Shown here piece by piece: positions 9,066-15,403 of a DNA stretch of 64,000 nt. Made by a program: the position numbers and the translations under genes. The notes beneath the pieces were generated by a model, which was not told the origin of the DNA, did no database searches, and was given only the letters and a program-made list of their open reading frames with translations. The stretch spans positions 50,650 through 114,649 of the forward strand of contig SVFI01000008.1 in assembly GCA_015056905.1 (NCBI GenBank), in the 5' to 3' direction. Numbering within the stretch: the stretch's first letter is position 1; every line of letters begins with the position of its first letter. Source of the stretch: Lachnospiraceae bacterium. Its GTDB lineage: Bacteria; Bacillota; Clostridia; Lachnospirales; Lachnospiraceae.

Positions 9066-9124
9066 CGAAGAAAAGAAATGAACTGCCGATACCCCTTACG
9101 ACAAATAGAAAAAGGAGATACAAA

Positions 9125-9158
9125 AACGGCACAAAGCCTTAACTTGCTCTGTGCCGTT
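9125..9158 (-). terminator. Terminator between the convergent lipoprotein and Rpn nuclease genes
   Basis: The perfect 9-base stem AACGGCACA / TGTGCCGTT is followed by a T run on the minus strand, so it ends the nuclease transcript. It may also slow the plus-strand transcript, but there it has no T run. Confidence 0.75.
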
Positions 9159-9185
9159 ATCGTGTCATTCCTTTCAAAGATATGG

Positions 9186-10133
9186 TTAATTTGTTACAAT
9201 TTCCTCTTCCCAACAGAGACGAATGTACTCTTCTGCTTCTTCCTGCGTGAGCTCACACTCTCGCACAAGCGCCTCTATAGTTTTCTCTTTTGTCTGATTT
9301 AAATTTTGACAAGTCCGGATGATTCCTTGCTGTATTCCTTGCTGTATTCCTTGCTGTATTCCTTGCTGAACTCCAACACGCAATCCATCATTGTAACTGT
9401 CATCCTTTTCATGGTCGATCATTTCCTGTAAAGTCATATACCGATCCTCCGTTTCACGGCTGTGTTTGATGTTTCCGACAATCTTTTGTATCTCTTTCAA
9501 TTCTGCGTCCACTGCATTTTGCTGTGTCGTCTCCTCAAAATAAGTTAAAAGAGACTTCAATTCTTCGGAACCACCAAGTTTCCCTTTTGTGTACAGAAAA
9601 AACTTTACTACACCATCATTATATACCAGTTCATTATTTTCTACCACCATGTTTTTTACCGTATAAAGCATACGGTCATCCCCAAATGGATCATATGGGA
9701 GAATCCAGATCATAACAAGTTCCGGAAGATTCTCAAACATCGATCCGGTTGGAAGTTCTTTTACATCAGCCTTCGCCTGATAGAAGCGGCTACGTTTCGG
9801 AAGATGGTCCTGATAGATGTTCGGCTCAATGTCATACAAGCGGACAACAGGTTTTTCGCCGCTAACTTTTTCCTGTACCCAAAGGTCCATACGAATACCT
9901 CTTTTTCCAAGATCCAGTCCCAAAAACTGTTTTTGACTTTCTACCATAATTTCCTGCAAGTCATGTCCTAAGACGCGCCTAACGATTGTTCTGGCGATTG
10001 TTGCAGCATCCTCCGGTTTTTCTGTTGACGCATCAAACAAAAATGCATCCATCAAATTCAGGTCTTTTAATTTTTTCTTCCGATGAGTCTGTTCCTGATA
10101 AGAAACCAAGCTTTGTTTAGAAATGTTTGTCAT
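9186..10133 (-). CDS. Rpn family recombination-promoting nuclease / putative transposase-like protein
   Basis: This 315-residue protein belongs to the PD-(D/E)XK nuclease family called Rpn or transposase_31-like, which is common in Lachnospiraceae. These proteins cut DNA and raise recombination. The nuclease core is in residues 10-210, with the acidic motif pair MDLWVQ and LYDIEPN supplying the predicted metal-binding residues. The C-terminal tail holds four QQGI tetrapeptides from a 12-base tandem repeat (9322-9369) and a helical end. I chose the ATG at 10131-10133 (MTNISKQS) because AAAGGA lies about 9 bases upstream; the frame extends to 10169 without a better site. That ribosome binding site lies in a perfect hairpin. 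The gene stands alone between a lipoprotein gene and the AT-rich island. Confidence 0.85.
   Translation of the reverse strand: MTNISKQSLVSYQEQTHRKKKLKDLNLMDAFLFDASTEKPEDAATIARTIVRRVLGHDLQEIMVESQKQFLGLDLGKRGIRMDLWVQEKVSGEKPVVRLYDIEPNIYQDHLPKRSRFYQAKADVKELPTGSMFENLPELVMIWILPYDPFGDDRMLYTVKNMVVENNELVYNDGVVKFFLYTKGKLGGSEELKSLLTYFEETTQQNAVDAELKEIQKIVGNIKHSRETEDRYMTLQEMIDHEKDDSYNDGLRVGVQQGIQQGIQQGIQQGIIRTCQNLNQTKEKTIEALVRECELTQEEAEEYIRLCWEEEIVTN
9322..9369 (-). repeat. Four 12-base tandem repeats coding QQGI
   Basis: Four in-frame copies of ATTCCTTGCTGT (plus strand; the last one diverges by one base) encode a repeated Gln-Gln-Gly-Ile at the end of the Rpn nuclease. Copy number can change without a frameshift. 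Confidence 0.9.
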
Positions 10134-10142
10134 ATAGATTTG

Positions 10143-10162
10143 TCCTTTCACGATGGAAAGGA
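10143..10162 (-). promoter_or_regulatory. Hairpin that buries the Rpn gene ribosome binding site
   Basis: On the minus strand TCCTTTC, a six-base loop CATCGT and GAAAGGA form a perfect 7-bp stem. The second arm is the ribosome binding site of the gene that starts at 10133. This would lower translation unless opened. Confidence 0.5.
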
Positions 10163-10281
10163 ATGACACTAAAATAAATGTACCGAACTGAGTTCTCTAT
10201 GTCAATATTTTCGGAAACAATTCCCCAGTACCACCTTTAGATTTTTTGTATATCAACTGTTCAAGTAGACCATCGCAAATA

Positions 10282-10344
10282 ATATGCTCCCTTCAAATAA
10301 ACAGGGTGAACTCAGAAAACCGGTTTACTTGGAAGGGAGCATAT
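10282..10344. repeat. Long imperfect inverted repeat at the edge of the AT-rich island
   Basis: ATATGCTCCCTTC at the left pairs with GAAGGGAGCATAT at the right, and the pairing continues inward with one mismatch and one gap to give arms of about 21 bases around a loop of about 20. It follows the stop of the island gene ending at 10363 on the minus strand but lacks a clean T run. It may be a strong terminator or a small mobile-element remnant. Confidence 0.6.
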
Positions 10345-10362
10345 CAGCTTTTACTCTTCCTT

Positions 10363-11136
10363 TTAATTAATAAAAACTTTCTTTTTAGTGATATTGCCTG
10401 CATTGTCAGACACTTCTATATAGGTCCAAGAATCAGGTTCATAAGTAGAAGGATCTATGATATAACCGGATTCAATATTATGAAGGACACCATATAATGC
10501 GTATTTGATGCCACTATTTTCATCAGAAAATACAATTTTTTTACATCCGTTTTTTAATTCCAGTATTTTTACTTTTGGTTTTGTTTTATCGTAACACACT
10601 TCAAAATTAGCAATATTCTTATTTGTCTTAACCTGAATCTTATATTTACCTTCTTTTTTAATCTTAATTTTTTCGGAGTTTTGTTTCTTTCCATTCACTT
10701 TAATATATTTAATTTTTTCTTTTGTTTTTACCTTTAAGGTTTTGGCTTTTTTTATATGCCCGTATTTATTAAGCCCTTCTAATTTAATGGAACCCACATT
10801 GGCGCTAAGTGCTGCGGATTTTGCAGCGGTCGTATAAGCATATATTTTGTCTCCCTTTTTAAAATCAGTATAATCAAATGTTACCGTCATTTTATCTTTT
10901 GACAATTTTCCGTTTGTATATTTAATTTTTTTAGGAAACGTAATTTTTAAAATATCAAATTCAAAATTAGGATCAAGTTCACCAACTATATCAAAGAACA
11001 TCGTTTTGTTTAAAATTGCTTTTGAATAGTATCTATCCCTATTATCAAGGTGAGAAGCCCCTGAAGTCACGTGTACATAGCCATCCTTGTCATAAGTAGT
11101 CACATAATAATGTCCTTTTTCAATATCTGCTGTCAA
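10363..11136 (-). CDS. Unknown protein with C-terminal Ig-like domain (AT-rich island)
   Basis: This 257-residue protein is Lys-rich and probably beta-rich. The C-terminal third has the pattern DKTKPKVKI followed by SDNAGNITKKK, which is typical of bacterial Ig-like domains of surface proteins. No signal peptide is seen, so either it is cytoplasmic or the true N-terminus has been lost. The best start is a TTG at 11134-11136 that overlaps the TGA stop of the preceding gene (TTGA) and has GGAG a few bases upstream, which points to translational coupling. The alternative is a frameshift that split a longer gene with the 68-residue frame upstream. Codon use is very AT-rich, as in the rest of the island. 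Function unknown. Confidence 0.6.
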   Translation of the reverse strand: MTADIEKGHYYVTTYDKDGYVHVTSGASHLDNRDRYYSKAILNKTMFFDIVGELDPNFEFDILKITFPKKIKYTNGKLSKDKMTVTFDYTDFKKGDKIYAYTTAAKSAALSANVGSIKLEGLNKYGHIKKAKTLKVKTKEKIKYIKVNGKKQNSEKIKIKKEGKYKIQVKTNKNIANFEVCYDKTKPKVKILELKNGCKKIVFSDENSGIKYALYGVLHNIESGYIIDPSTYEPDSWTYIEVSDNAGNITKKKVFIN

Positions 11137-11339
11137 ACTATCTCCATTTTAATATCATTTTCTTTATGATATTGGCGAGCTTCTTCTATATGACAAACAC
11201 AAATAGGATTTCCGTTAACACCAATCATAAAAAGATGATTATCAGGATGAATTATAATATCATAAGTATCAAAATTTAATTCTTGTAAAGTATCTTTTGT
11301 TTTCTCAATAATTTTTTGAATAAACTTTTCTTTTTTCAT
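11133..11339 (-). CDS. Small unknown protein, 68 residues (AT-rich island)
   Basis: A short hydrophilic protein, MKKEKFIQKIIEKTKDTLQE at its start, with no signal peptide or membrane helix. An ATAGGAG ribosome binding site precedes the ATG by about 8 bases, so it is likely translated. It is followed at once by the coupled Ig-like gene. No family is recognised. It could be a partner or immunity-type protein of its neighbour, but nothing in the sequence proves that. Confidence 0.6.
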   Translation of the reverse strand: MKKEKFIQKIIEKTKDTLQELNFDTYDIIIHPDNHLFMIGVNGNPICVCHIEEARQYHKENDIKMEIV

Positions 11340-11371
11340 TTATAGAATCTCCTATACATTTTTATTACTCT

Positions 11372-11385
11372 TTTATATATGTAAA
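11372..11385 (-). repeat. Island motif copy 1 (TTTACATATATAAA on the minus strand)
   Basis: One of four near-palindromic copies found only in gaps between island genes. This one lies 33 bases before the ATG at 11339, after a terminator. Confidence 0.5.
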
Positions 11386-11425
11386 TATAATTTAAAAAAA
11401 TATTTTATGAAATTTTTAAAAAAAT

Positions 11426-11451
11426 ATCTCCCTACAAAAGTGTAGAGAGAT
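11426..11451 (-). terminator. Terminator after the 11483 gene
   Basis: The stem ATCTCTCTACA / TGTAGGGAGAT (one G-T pair) with loop CTTT is followed by ATTTTTTT on the minus strand. Confidence 0.8.
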
Positions 11452-11482
11452 AATAAATAATTTTTTGATATTATCTTTTTTA

Positions 11483-11860
11483 TTATTGCGTAATAACGCA
11501 TCCAGAATGTTGAAACCAATAACAGGCTTCCCCGTTTTCCCACTTATCAGTCATACTTTTTAAAAATTTAATTGTAAGATTTTTAGAAAGATATTCTTCA
11601 TCTTTCGGATAATTATTCTTGCACCAAAAACTAAAGCTATCTCTAATCTGTTTTTCTAAGAAAACTTCGTCTTCTTTTGTTAATTTATAATGGCAATTGG
11701 GATTTAACATTCCATTTATTTTTTTATATAATTTCCAAGAATCCATAGCATTTTCAGTAGTAAGTTCATCTACCTTATCAATATTTAAATAAAACTTTGA
11801 TAAATATCGTTCTAAAACTTCTTGAAAGTCATTGTCTTCTACAGATAAACGAATAATCAT
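11483..11860 (-). CDS. Unknown acidic protein, 125 residues (AT-rich island)
   Basis: A small soluble protein, Lys/Glu-rich, predicted mostly helical, with several Trp and Cys in the last third (CKNNYPKDEEY, then CYWFQHSGCVITQ). An AAAGGGAG ribosome binding site lies about 9 bases before the ATG. It follows the small membrane protein gene by 20 bases and both precede a clear terminator, so the two form a small operon. No family is recognised. Confidence 0.65.
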   Translation of the reverse strand: MIIRLSVEDNDFQEVLERYLSKFYLNIDKVDELTTENAMDSWKLYKKINGMLNPNCHYKLTKEDEVFLEKQIRDSFSFWCKNNYPKDEEYLSKNLTIKFLKSMTDKWENGEACYWFQHSGCVITQ

Positions 11861-11880
11861 AACTTTAATCTCCCTTTTAT

Positions 11881-12342
11881 TTAAGAAATCATTGAAAGTA
11901 ACATATTTAAAGGCTGATTAGCAAGATACCAATACATTCCATATACAAAAAGTAATGCACTTCCAATCGTAAATACATTGGCAATTTTAGAATTTGCATA
12001 AAATCTCATGCATTCAGGAAGAAGATAAAAATAACCGTCTTTAAAAGAACCGTATTGACGGTCTGTTCTTAAATTAGGGTGTATAAAATATCCCCAAATA
12101 ATACACTTTTTTGTAAAAGAATCCAAAATTAAATGTCCAATATATGTTTGTAAACCCACATTAATAGAATGATTATATGTGAAAGAATCATATGCATCTA
12201 AATGTTTTAAAAACGCTGCAAAATTTCTATCTTCTTTTACTAATTCTTGAAAGATTTTTAAAAAATTATCGGCCGTTTTATATGACTTAATATTCATAGT
12301 CATTTCTTTTATTGTAGGGGGATTAGATAATACTATATTCAT
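11881..12342 (-). CDS. Small membrane-associated protein with His motifs (AT-rich island)
   Basis: This 153-residue protein has a helical N-terminal part and one or two hydrophobic helices near the C-terminus (about residues 122-153). The segment YDSFTYNHSINVGLQTYIGH, followed by LILDSFTKK, recalls the first helix of HD-GYP domains (DxYTxxHS) but also the HxxxD motif of the YdjM-like metal-dependent hydrolase family. The rest of either domain is not apparent, so I make no assignment. The ribosome binding site AAAGAGG lies about 9 bases from the ATG. It is the first gene of a two-gene unit with 11483-11860. Confidence 0.6.
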   Translation of the reverse strand: MNIVLSNPPTIKEMTMNIKSYKTADNFLKIFQELVKEDRNFAAFLKHLDAYDSFTYNHSINVGLQTYIGHLILDSFTKKCIIWGYFIHPNLRTDRQYGSFKDGYFYLLPECMRFYANSKIANVFTIGSALLFVYGMYWYLANQPLNMLLSMIS

Positions 12343-12366
12343 AAAAATACCTCTTTTAAATATTTT

Positions 12367-12380
12367 ATAATATATGTAAA
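12367..12380 (-). repeat. Island motif copy 2 (TTTACATATATTAT on the minus strand)
   Basis: The second copy of the island motif, between the terminator at 12391-12416 and the ATG at 12342. Confidence 0.45.
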
Positions 12381-12390
12381 TTAATTTAAA

Positions 12391-12416
12391 AAAAATAGGA
12401 ATTAATTCCTATTTTT
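12391..12416 (-). terminator. Palindromic terminator after the 12432 gene
   Basis: The perfect palindrome AAAAATAGGAATT / AATTCCTATTTTT with further T on the minus strand ends the transcript of the gene at 12432-13094. Confidence 0.75.
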
Positions 12417-12431
12417 TAATTATTCTTATTA

Positions 12432-13094
12432 TTAATCAAGATCTATTTCAATATCATTTTCTAATTTTTTTGTTGTATTTAAAATAAATTTCTCAAAAGA
12501 TTTTTCAAAATTTTTGAATTCTTTTTCAAATTCTTTTATATCTTTACTTGTAATTTTGGGATGACGGACTTGTTCACTTAATTCATCATATGCAAAAATT
12601 TTTAGTTTTATTTTTAAATCGGGGAAAAAATTAGGGTTATTTAATTTATTTAAATTTTCTATATATTGTTTGTCATCATTTTTATATAATCCACGATAAG
12701 CTTCAGGAATACTTTTATTTGTATATAAAAGTATTCCTGATTTCGTTTCATATAATAATTCGGGGTTCATATTAGATGATTTAAAAATAATTCCAAATTT
12801 ATTTTCTGATTTTGTATTAAAAAAAAATTGTTCTGGTATTGAAATATTATTACAATGACAAATATTTACATAATCTAATAATGTATCAATTCGTTTCCTT
12901 AAATATTCAAATTCTTTTTTTATTTTATTAAGGCTATATTCTGGATCTAACATCAAAGATTTTCGTTTTTCTGTTAATATTTTAAATTTTTCTTGTAATT
13001 CTAAATCTTCTAATTGCATATATACATTATCTTTTATAAAAATAAATGATAATGTAATAGCAAAAAGAAATAAAATTTGTTTTAATCTTTTCAT
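12432..13094 (-). CDS. Membrane-anchored coiled-coil protein, unknown (AT-rich island)
   Basis: This 220-residue protein starts with a single hydrophobic helix (residues 6-20, LFLFAITLSFIFI) that acts as a membrane anchor or uncleaved signal. A charged coiled-coil-like region follows (about 28-80, rich in Lys, Glu, Leu), then a middle domain, then a second charged helical tail (about 175-215). It has a strong AAAGGAG ribosome binding site. It lies between cheY and the small membrane protein, flanked by terminators, so it looks like a single-gene unit. No family is recognised. Confidence 0.6.
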   Translation of the reverse strand: MKRLKQILFLFAITLSFIFIKDNVYMQLEDLELQEKFKILTEKRKSLMLDPEYSLNKIKKEFEYLRKRIDTLLDYVNICHCNNISIPEQFFFNTKSENKFGIIFKSSNMNPELLYETKSGILLYTNKSIPEAYRGLYKNDDKQYIENLNKLNNPNFFPDLKIKLKIFAYDELSEQVRHPKITSKDIKEFEKEFKNFEKSFEKFILNTTKKLENDIEIDLD

Positions 13095-13127
13095 ATTTAT
13101 TCTCCTTTTTGAAATAATAAAAAAAAA

Positions 13128-13156
13128 TAAGAAATAGAATTAAATTCTACTTCTTA
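13128..13156 (-). terminator. Terminator-like hairpin between cheY and the next island gene
   Basis: AAGAAGTAGAAT pairs with ATTCTATTTCTT (one mismatch) around TT/AA and is followed by ATTTTTTTTT on the minus strand. It begins inside motif copy 3. Confidence 0.65.
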
Positions 13157-13166
13157 TATATGTAAA
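13153..13166 (-). repeat. Island motif copy 3 (TTTACATATATAAG on the minus strand)
   Basis: The third copy, in the cheY 3' region, just before a hairpin with a T run. Confidence 0.45.
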
Positions 13167-13187
13167 ATTATAAATTTAAAATACTTT

Positions 13188-13550
13188 TTATCCGACAGCT
13201 TTTCTTATAGATTCTAATACTCTATCTGCTTGAAATGGTTTTACAATAAAATCTTTTGCGCCTGCTTGAATAGATTCAATTACCATTGCTTGTTGACCCA
13301 TTGCAGAACACATAATTATTTTGGCATTTGGATCTGCGTTTTTTATATTTTTTAAACAAGTAATGCCATCTACTTCCGGCATTGTAATATCAAGTGTAAC
13401 TAAATCCGGATGTAATTCTTGATATTTATTAAAACCATCTATTCCATTTACGCCTTCTCCAATTACTTCATATCCATTTTTGGTTAAAATATCTTTTAAC
13501 ATCATTCGCATAAAAGCAGCATCATCAACAATTAAAATTTTTTTCGACAT
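13188..13550 (-). CDS. cheY: CheY-type single-domain response regulator
   Basis: This 120-residue receiver domain has no output domain. The acidic pocket is Asp9-Asp10, the phospho-acceptor is Asp54 (TLDITMPEVDG), Ser82 stands at the conserved Ser/Thr position (MCSAMG) and Lys105 is in the FIVKPF motif, so it should be phosphorylated. It closely resembles Firmicute chemotaxis CheY, which binds the flagellar switch after phosphorylation by CheA. No other chemotaxis or flagellar gene is nearby. Its codon use is as AT-rich as the island around it, so it entered with the island or belongs to an unrelated signalling unit. It lies 27 bases after the lipoprotein gene and is probably co-transcribed with it. 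Confidence 0.88.
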   Translation of the reverse strand: MSKKILIVDDAAFMRMMLKDILTKNGYEVIGEGVNGIDGFNKYQELHPDLVTLDITMPEVDGITCLKNIKNADPNAKIIMCSAMGQQAMVIESIQAGAKDFIVKPFQADRVLESIRKAVG

Positions 13551-13577
13551 AAGTTATTTTCATCTCTTTCTATTTTT

Positions 13578-14630
13578 TTATTCAAATTTTTCTTTACTTG
13601 TTTTTTGATCATATATATGTATATCATTATTTAAATCAATATATTTTATATCTTCATTTTCAGTTAAATATGCGTTTTGATCCAATTCCCATGTAGAAAT
13701 ATTTAATTGATTTGCAATATTAATAATATTTTTATCATAATATTCGGCGTAAATAATATGCGAAGAAATTGGGCTATAATAACAATAAATTACAGCATGA
13801 TGATTTTGAAATTTTATCAATCCATGTCTATCATAATAAGTAATTGTCATATATTTCCAATCTTCATCTGATAATAAAGATATATAATCAACAGAATCTT
13901 TTAAATTATCCATATTATTTTGAACTTCATTTTTATAAGATTGAAATGTTTCTTGTAATGGAATATTTAAATAAAAATTTTGTTGAATCAAATAACCCAA
14001 TTCTGAAGAAATAAAATTATATTTTTCATTTTCATACGCTAAATAATAATGCTGAGAATAAATTGTTGTCAAATGATCAGGGAAATTAATTTTTTCATTT
14101 GAAAAATCAATATTATAATTTTTAATTTCATATAAATAGTAATCTGTATTATCTATATTATAATTTTTAAATTTATGAAATTCAATATTTCGTACTACAT
14201 CATAATAAGATAAATTTAAATCTTTTGCTATAATATAACGCCAATCATCTTTTAAAGTATTTTTAGATTGAATATCAATAACATTTATAGTGATATCATT
14301 TTCGGCATATAAAATGATTTTAAAATGCTCATTTTCATAAACAATTTCATTTCCTGGATATTTATTATAAACATCTTGATAATAAATATTTTCCGGTATA
14401 TTTAAATTATTTACATAAAAAGGGTTACCATTTTCATCATAGATAAAATAAGTATCAGCTTCTAAAATTAATCTATTTTCTATTAAATTAAAAAAAGAAT
14501 TTTTTGTAGATGTAAAAAAATTTTCTGATGAAATATGTTTAAATTCTGGTTCTTCTTTAGAACATCCACATAATATAATATTAAAAATTATACACAATAA
14601 TAAAGAAAATTTATTTTTTATTATAAGCAT
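13578..14630 (-). CDS. Unknown lipoprotein, 350 residues (AT-rich island)
   Basis: A secreted lipoprotein: the hydrophobic signal peptide ends in ILCGCS with the lipid-bearing Cys at residue 23. The mature part is rich in Asn, Ile and Tyr, which mostly reflects the very AT-rich codons. It shows no recognisable domain. The AAGGAG ribosome binding site is ideal. It heads a two-gene unit with cheY, which may mean an envelope sensor working with the receiver protein, but this rests only on adjacency. Confidence 0.65.
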   Translation of the reverse strand: MLIIKNKFSLLLCIIFNIILCGCSKEEPEFKHISSENFFTSTKNSFFNLIENRLILEADTYFIYDENGNPFYVNNLNIPENIYYQDVYNKYPGNEIVYENEHFKIILYAENDITINVIDIQSKNTLKDDWRYIIAKDLNLSYYDVVRNIEFHKFKNYNIDNTDYYLYEIKNYNIDFSNEKINFPDHLTTIYSQHYYLAYENEKYNFISSELGYLIQQNFYLNIPLQETFQSYKNEVQNNMDNLKDSVDYISLLSDEDWKYMTITYYDRHGLIKFQNHHAVIYCYYSPISSHIIYAEYYDKNIINIANQLNISTWELDQNAYLTENEDIKYIDLNNDIHIYDQKTSKEKFE

Positions 14631-14656
14631 ATTTATCTCCTTATAAATAAAAAAAT

Positions 14657-14684
14657 AAAGAAAAGAACCATAGTTCTCTCCTTT
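14657..14684 (-). terminator. Terminator-like hairpin after the 49-residue gene
   Basis: AAAGGAGAGAAC pairs with GTTCTTTTCTTT (with G-T and mismatched positions) around loop TATG and is followed by ATTTTTTTA on the minus strand. Confidence 0.65.
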
Positions 14685-14695
14685 ACATATGTAAA
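14682..14695 (-). repeat. Island motif copy 4 (perfect palindrome TTTACATATGTAAA)
   Basis: The fourth copy and the only perfect 14-base palindrome, between the 49-residue gene and the hairpin preceding the lipoprotein gene. Confidence 0.55.
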
Positions 14696-14711
14696 ATAAA
14701 AAAAATAAATT

Positions 14712-14861
14712 CTATTTTTTAGCTGTTTCAATATTAAATTCTAATACTGTTCCGACTTCAATAGGTTCTGTAATCCATCTTTTGGCAATATCTAATAAAG
14801 TTCCATCTTCCAATTCACAAGTAACAATTTCTTCTTCGATACGTAAAATAGTTAATTTCAT
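14712..14861 (-). CDS. Small protein of 49 residues, DUF3006-like
   Basis: A short protein beginning MKLTILRIEEEIVTCELEDG and ending with FNIETAKK. Its plan (short strands, an EDG turn and a final GTVLEFNI) resembles DUF3006-type small beta-barrel proteins, but the match is weak. An AAAGGAG ribosome binding site lies 8 bases before the ATG and a clear promoter (14882-14910) is just upstream, so expression is likely. It is the first gene of the island as transcribed. Confidence 0.65.
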   Translation of the reverse strand: MKLTILRIEEEIVTCELEDGTLLDIAKRWITEPIEVGTVLEFNIETAKK

Positions 14862-14881
14862 AAGATAACTCCTTTAAAGAT

Positions 14882-14910
14882 ATTATAGTATGAAATAAAA
14901 TATACAGCAA
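14882..14910 (-). promoter_or_regulatory. SigA-type promoter at the head of the AT-rich island
   Basis: On the minus strand TTGCTG, a 17-base spacer and a perfect TATAAT lie 20 bases before the start codon of the 49-residue gene. Confidence 0.75.
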
Positions 14911-14997
14911 GTATTTTTAATTATAATCTTTTTGTAAATAATAATATTACATAAAAAAAAGAAATAAATAATAATATATAGAACATAAAAAATAAAA

Positions 14998-15042
14998 ATA
15001 TGGTATAAATTTACTTTATATAAAAATAAATTTATATCATAT
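14998..15042 (-). terminator. AT-rich inverted repeat, possible terminator of the tRNA transcript
   Basis: ATATGATATAAATTTA pairs with TAAATTTATACCATAT with one G-T pair. On the minus strand it is followed by TTTTTATTTTTT. It lies downstream of tRNA-Met. Confidence 0.5.
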
Positions 15043-15057
15043 TTCTATAAAAAAATA

Positions 15058-15081
15058 TTTAGTGCACCTTTTAGTGCACCT
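15058..15081. repeat. Tandem direct repeat TTTAGTGCACCT x2
   Basis: Two perfect adjacent 12-base copies, each with a GTGCAC palindrome, lie about 90 bases beyond the 3' end of tRNA-Met at the island boundary. Confidence 0.6.
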
Positions 15082-15173
15082 CAGAAAAAAAGATAAAAAA
15101 AATGACACCATTCAAAATCCTCCTTTCCCAGTAAATTCAATACTTTCAGGACTTTAAACAATGTCATAAATAA

Positions 15174-15247
15174 TAGCGAGAAAGGGACTTGAACCCCCGA
15201 CACTGCGGGTATGAACCGCATGCTCTAGCCAACTGAGCTATCTCGCC
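15174..15247 (-). tRNA. tRNA-Met (anticodon CAT)
   Basis: A full cloverleaf of 74 bases: acceptor GGCGAGA, D arm GCTCAGTTGGCTAGAGC, anticodon stem TGCGG/CCGCA with loop TTCATAC, and T arm GGGGGTTCAAGTCCC. CCA is not encoded. A CAT anticodon also occurs in tRNA-Ile2 and initiator tRNA; the G1-U72 pair and the arm sequences favour elongator Met but do not settle it. Confidence 0.88.
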
Positions 15248-15258
15248 AGGTATTTCTA

Positions 15259-15331
15259 TGGGACCTATAGGGCTCGAACCTATGACCCTCTGCTTGTAAG
15301 GCAGATGCTCTCCCAGCTGAGCTAAGATCCC
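15259..15331 (-). tRNA. tRNA-Val (anticodon TAC)
   Basis: A cloverleaf of 73 bases: acceptor GGGATCT/AGGTCCC, D arm GCTCAGCTGGGAGAGC, anticodon stem CTGC/GCAG with loop reading CTTACAA, and T arm TAGGTTCGAGCCCTA. CCA is not encoded. It lies 11 bases before tRNA-Met and shares its promoter. Confidence 0.93.
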
Positions 15332-15365
15332 ATAGTAAGACGGGTGTTTTTCAACCCGCTTTGCT

Positions 15366-15395
15366 AGTATACTATTAAAAGCTACTGCTTGTCAA
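15366..15395 (-). promoter_or_regulatory. Promoter of the tRNA-Val/tRNA-Met transcript
   Basis: On the minus strand TTGACA, 18 bases, TATACT, placed 35 bases before tRNA-Val. A short hairpin (CGGGT...ACCCG) lies between promoter and tRNA. Confidence 0.85.
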
Positions 15396-15403
15396 CACTT
15401 TTT

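Larger units (their letters stand above)
14862..15173. other. Gene-free AT-rich stretch between the island and the tRNA genes
   Basis: I see no reading frame with a ribosome binding site here. The stretch holds the island promoter (14882-14910), a long AT inverted repeat (14998-15042) and a tandem 12-base repeat (15058-15081). The base composition returns to that of the core at about 15.1 kb, close to the 3' end of tRNA-Met. Confidence 0.6.

Noticed and set aside
9078..9302. A 74-codon plus-strand frame after the discoidin-like lipoprotein
   Set aside because: It crosses the terminator hairpin at 9125-9158 and runs antisense into the nuclease gene, with no domain features.
9322..9369. A CRISPR-like or VNTR array
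   Set aside because: The repeats are 12 bases, in frame within the Rpn gene, without spacers. It is a protein-coding tandem repeat only. No CRISPR array was seen anywhere in the window.
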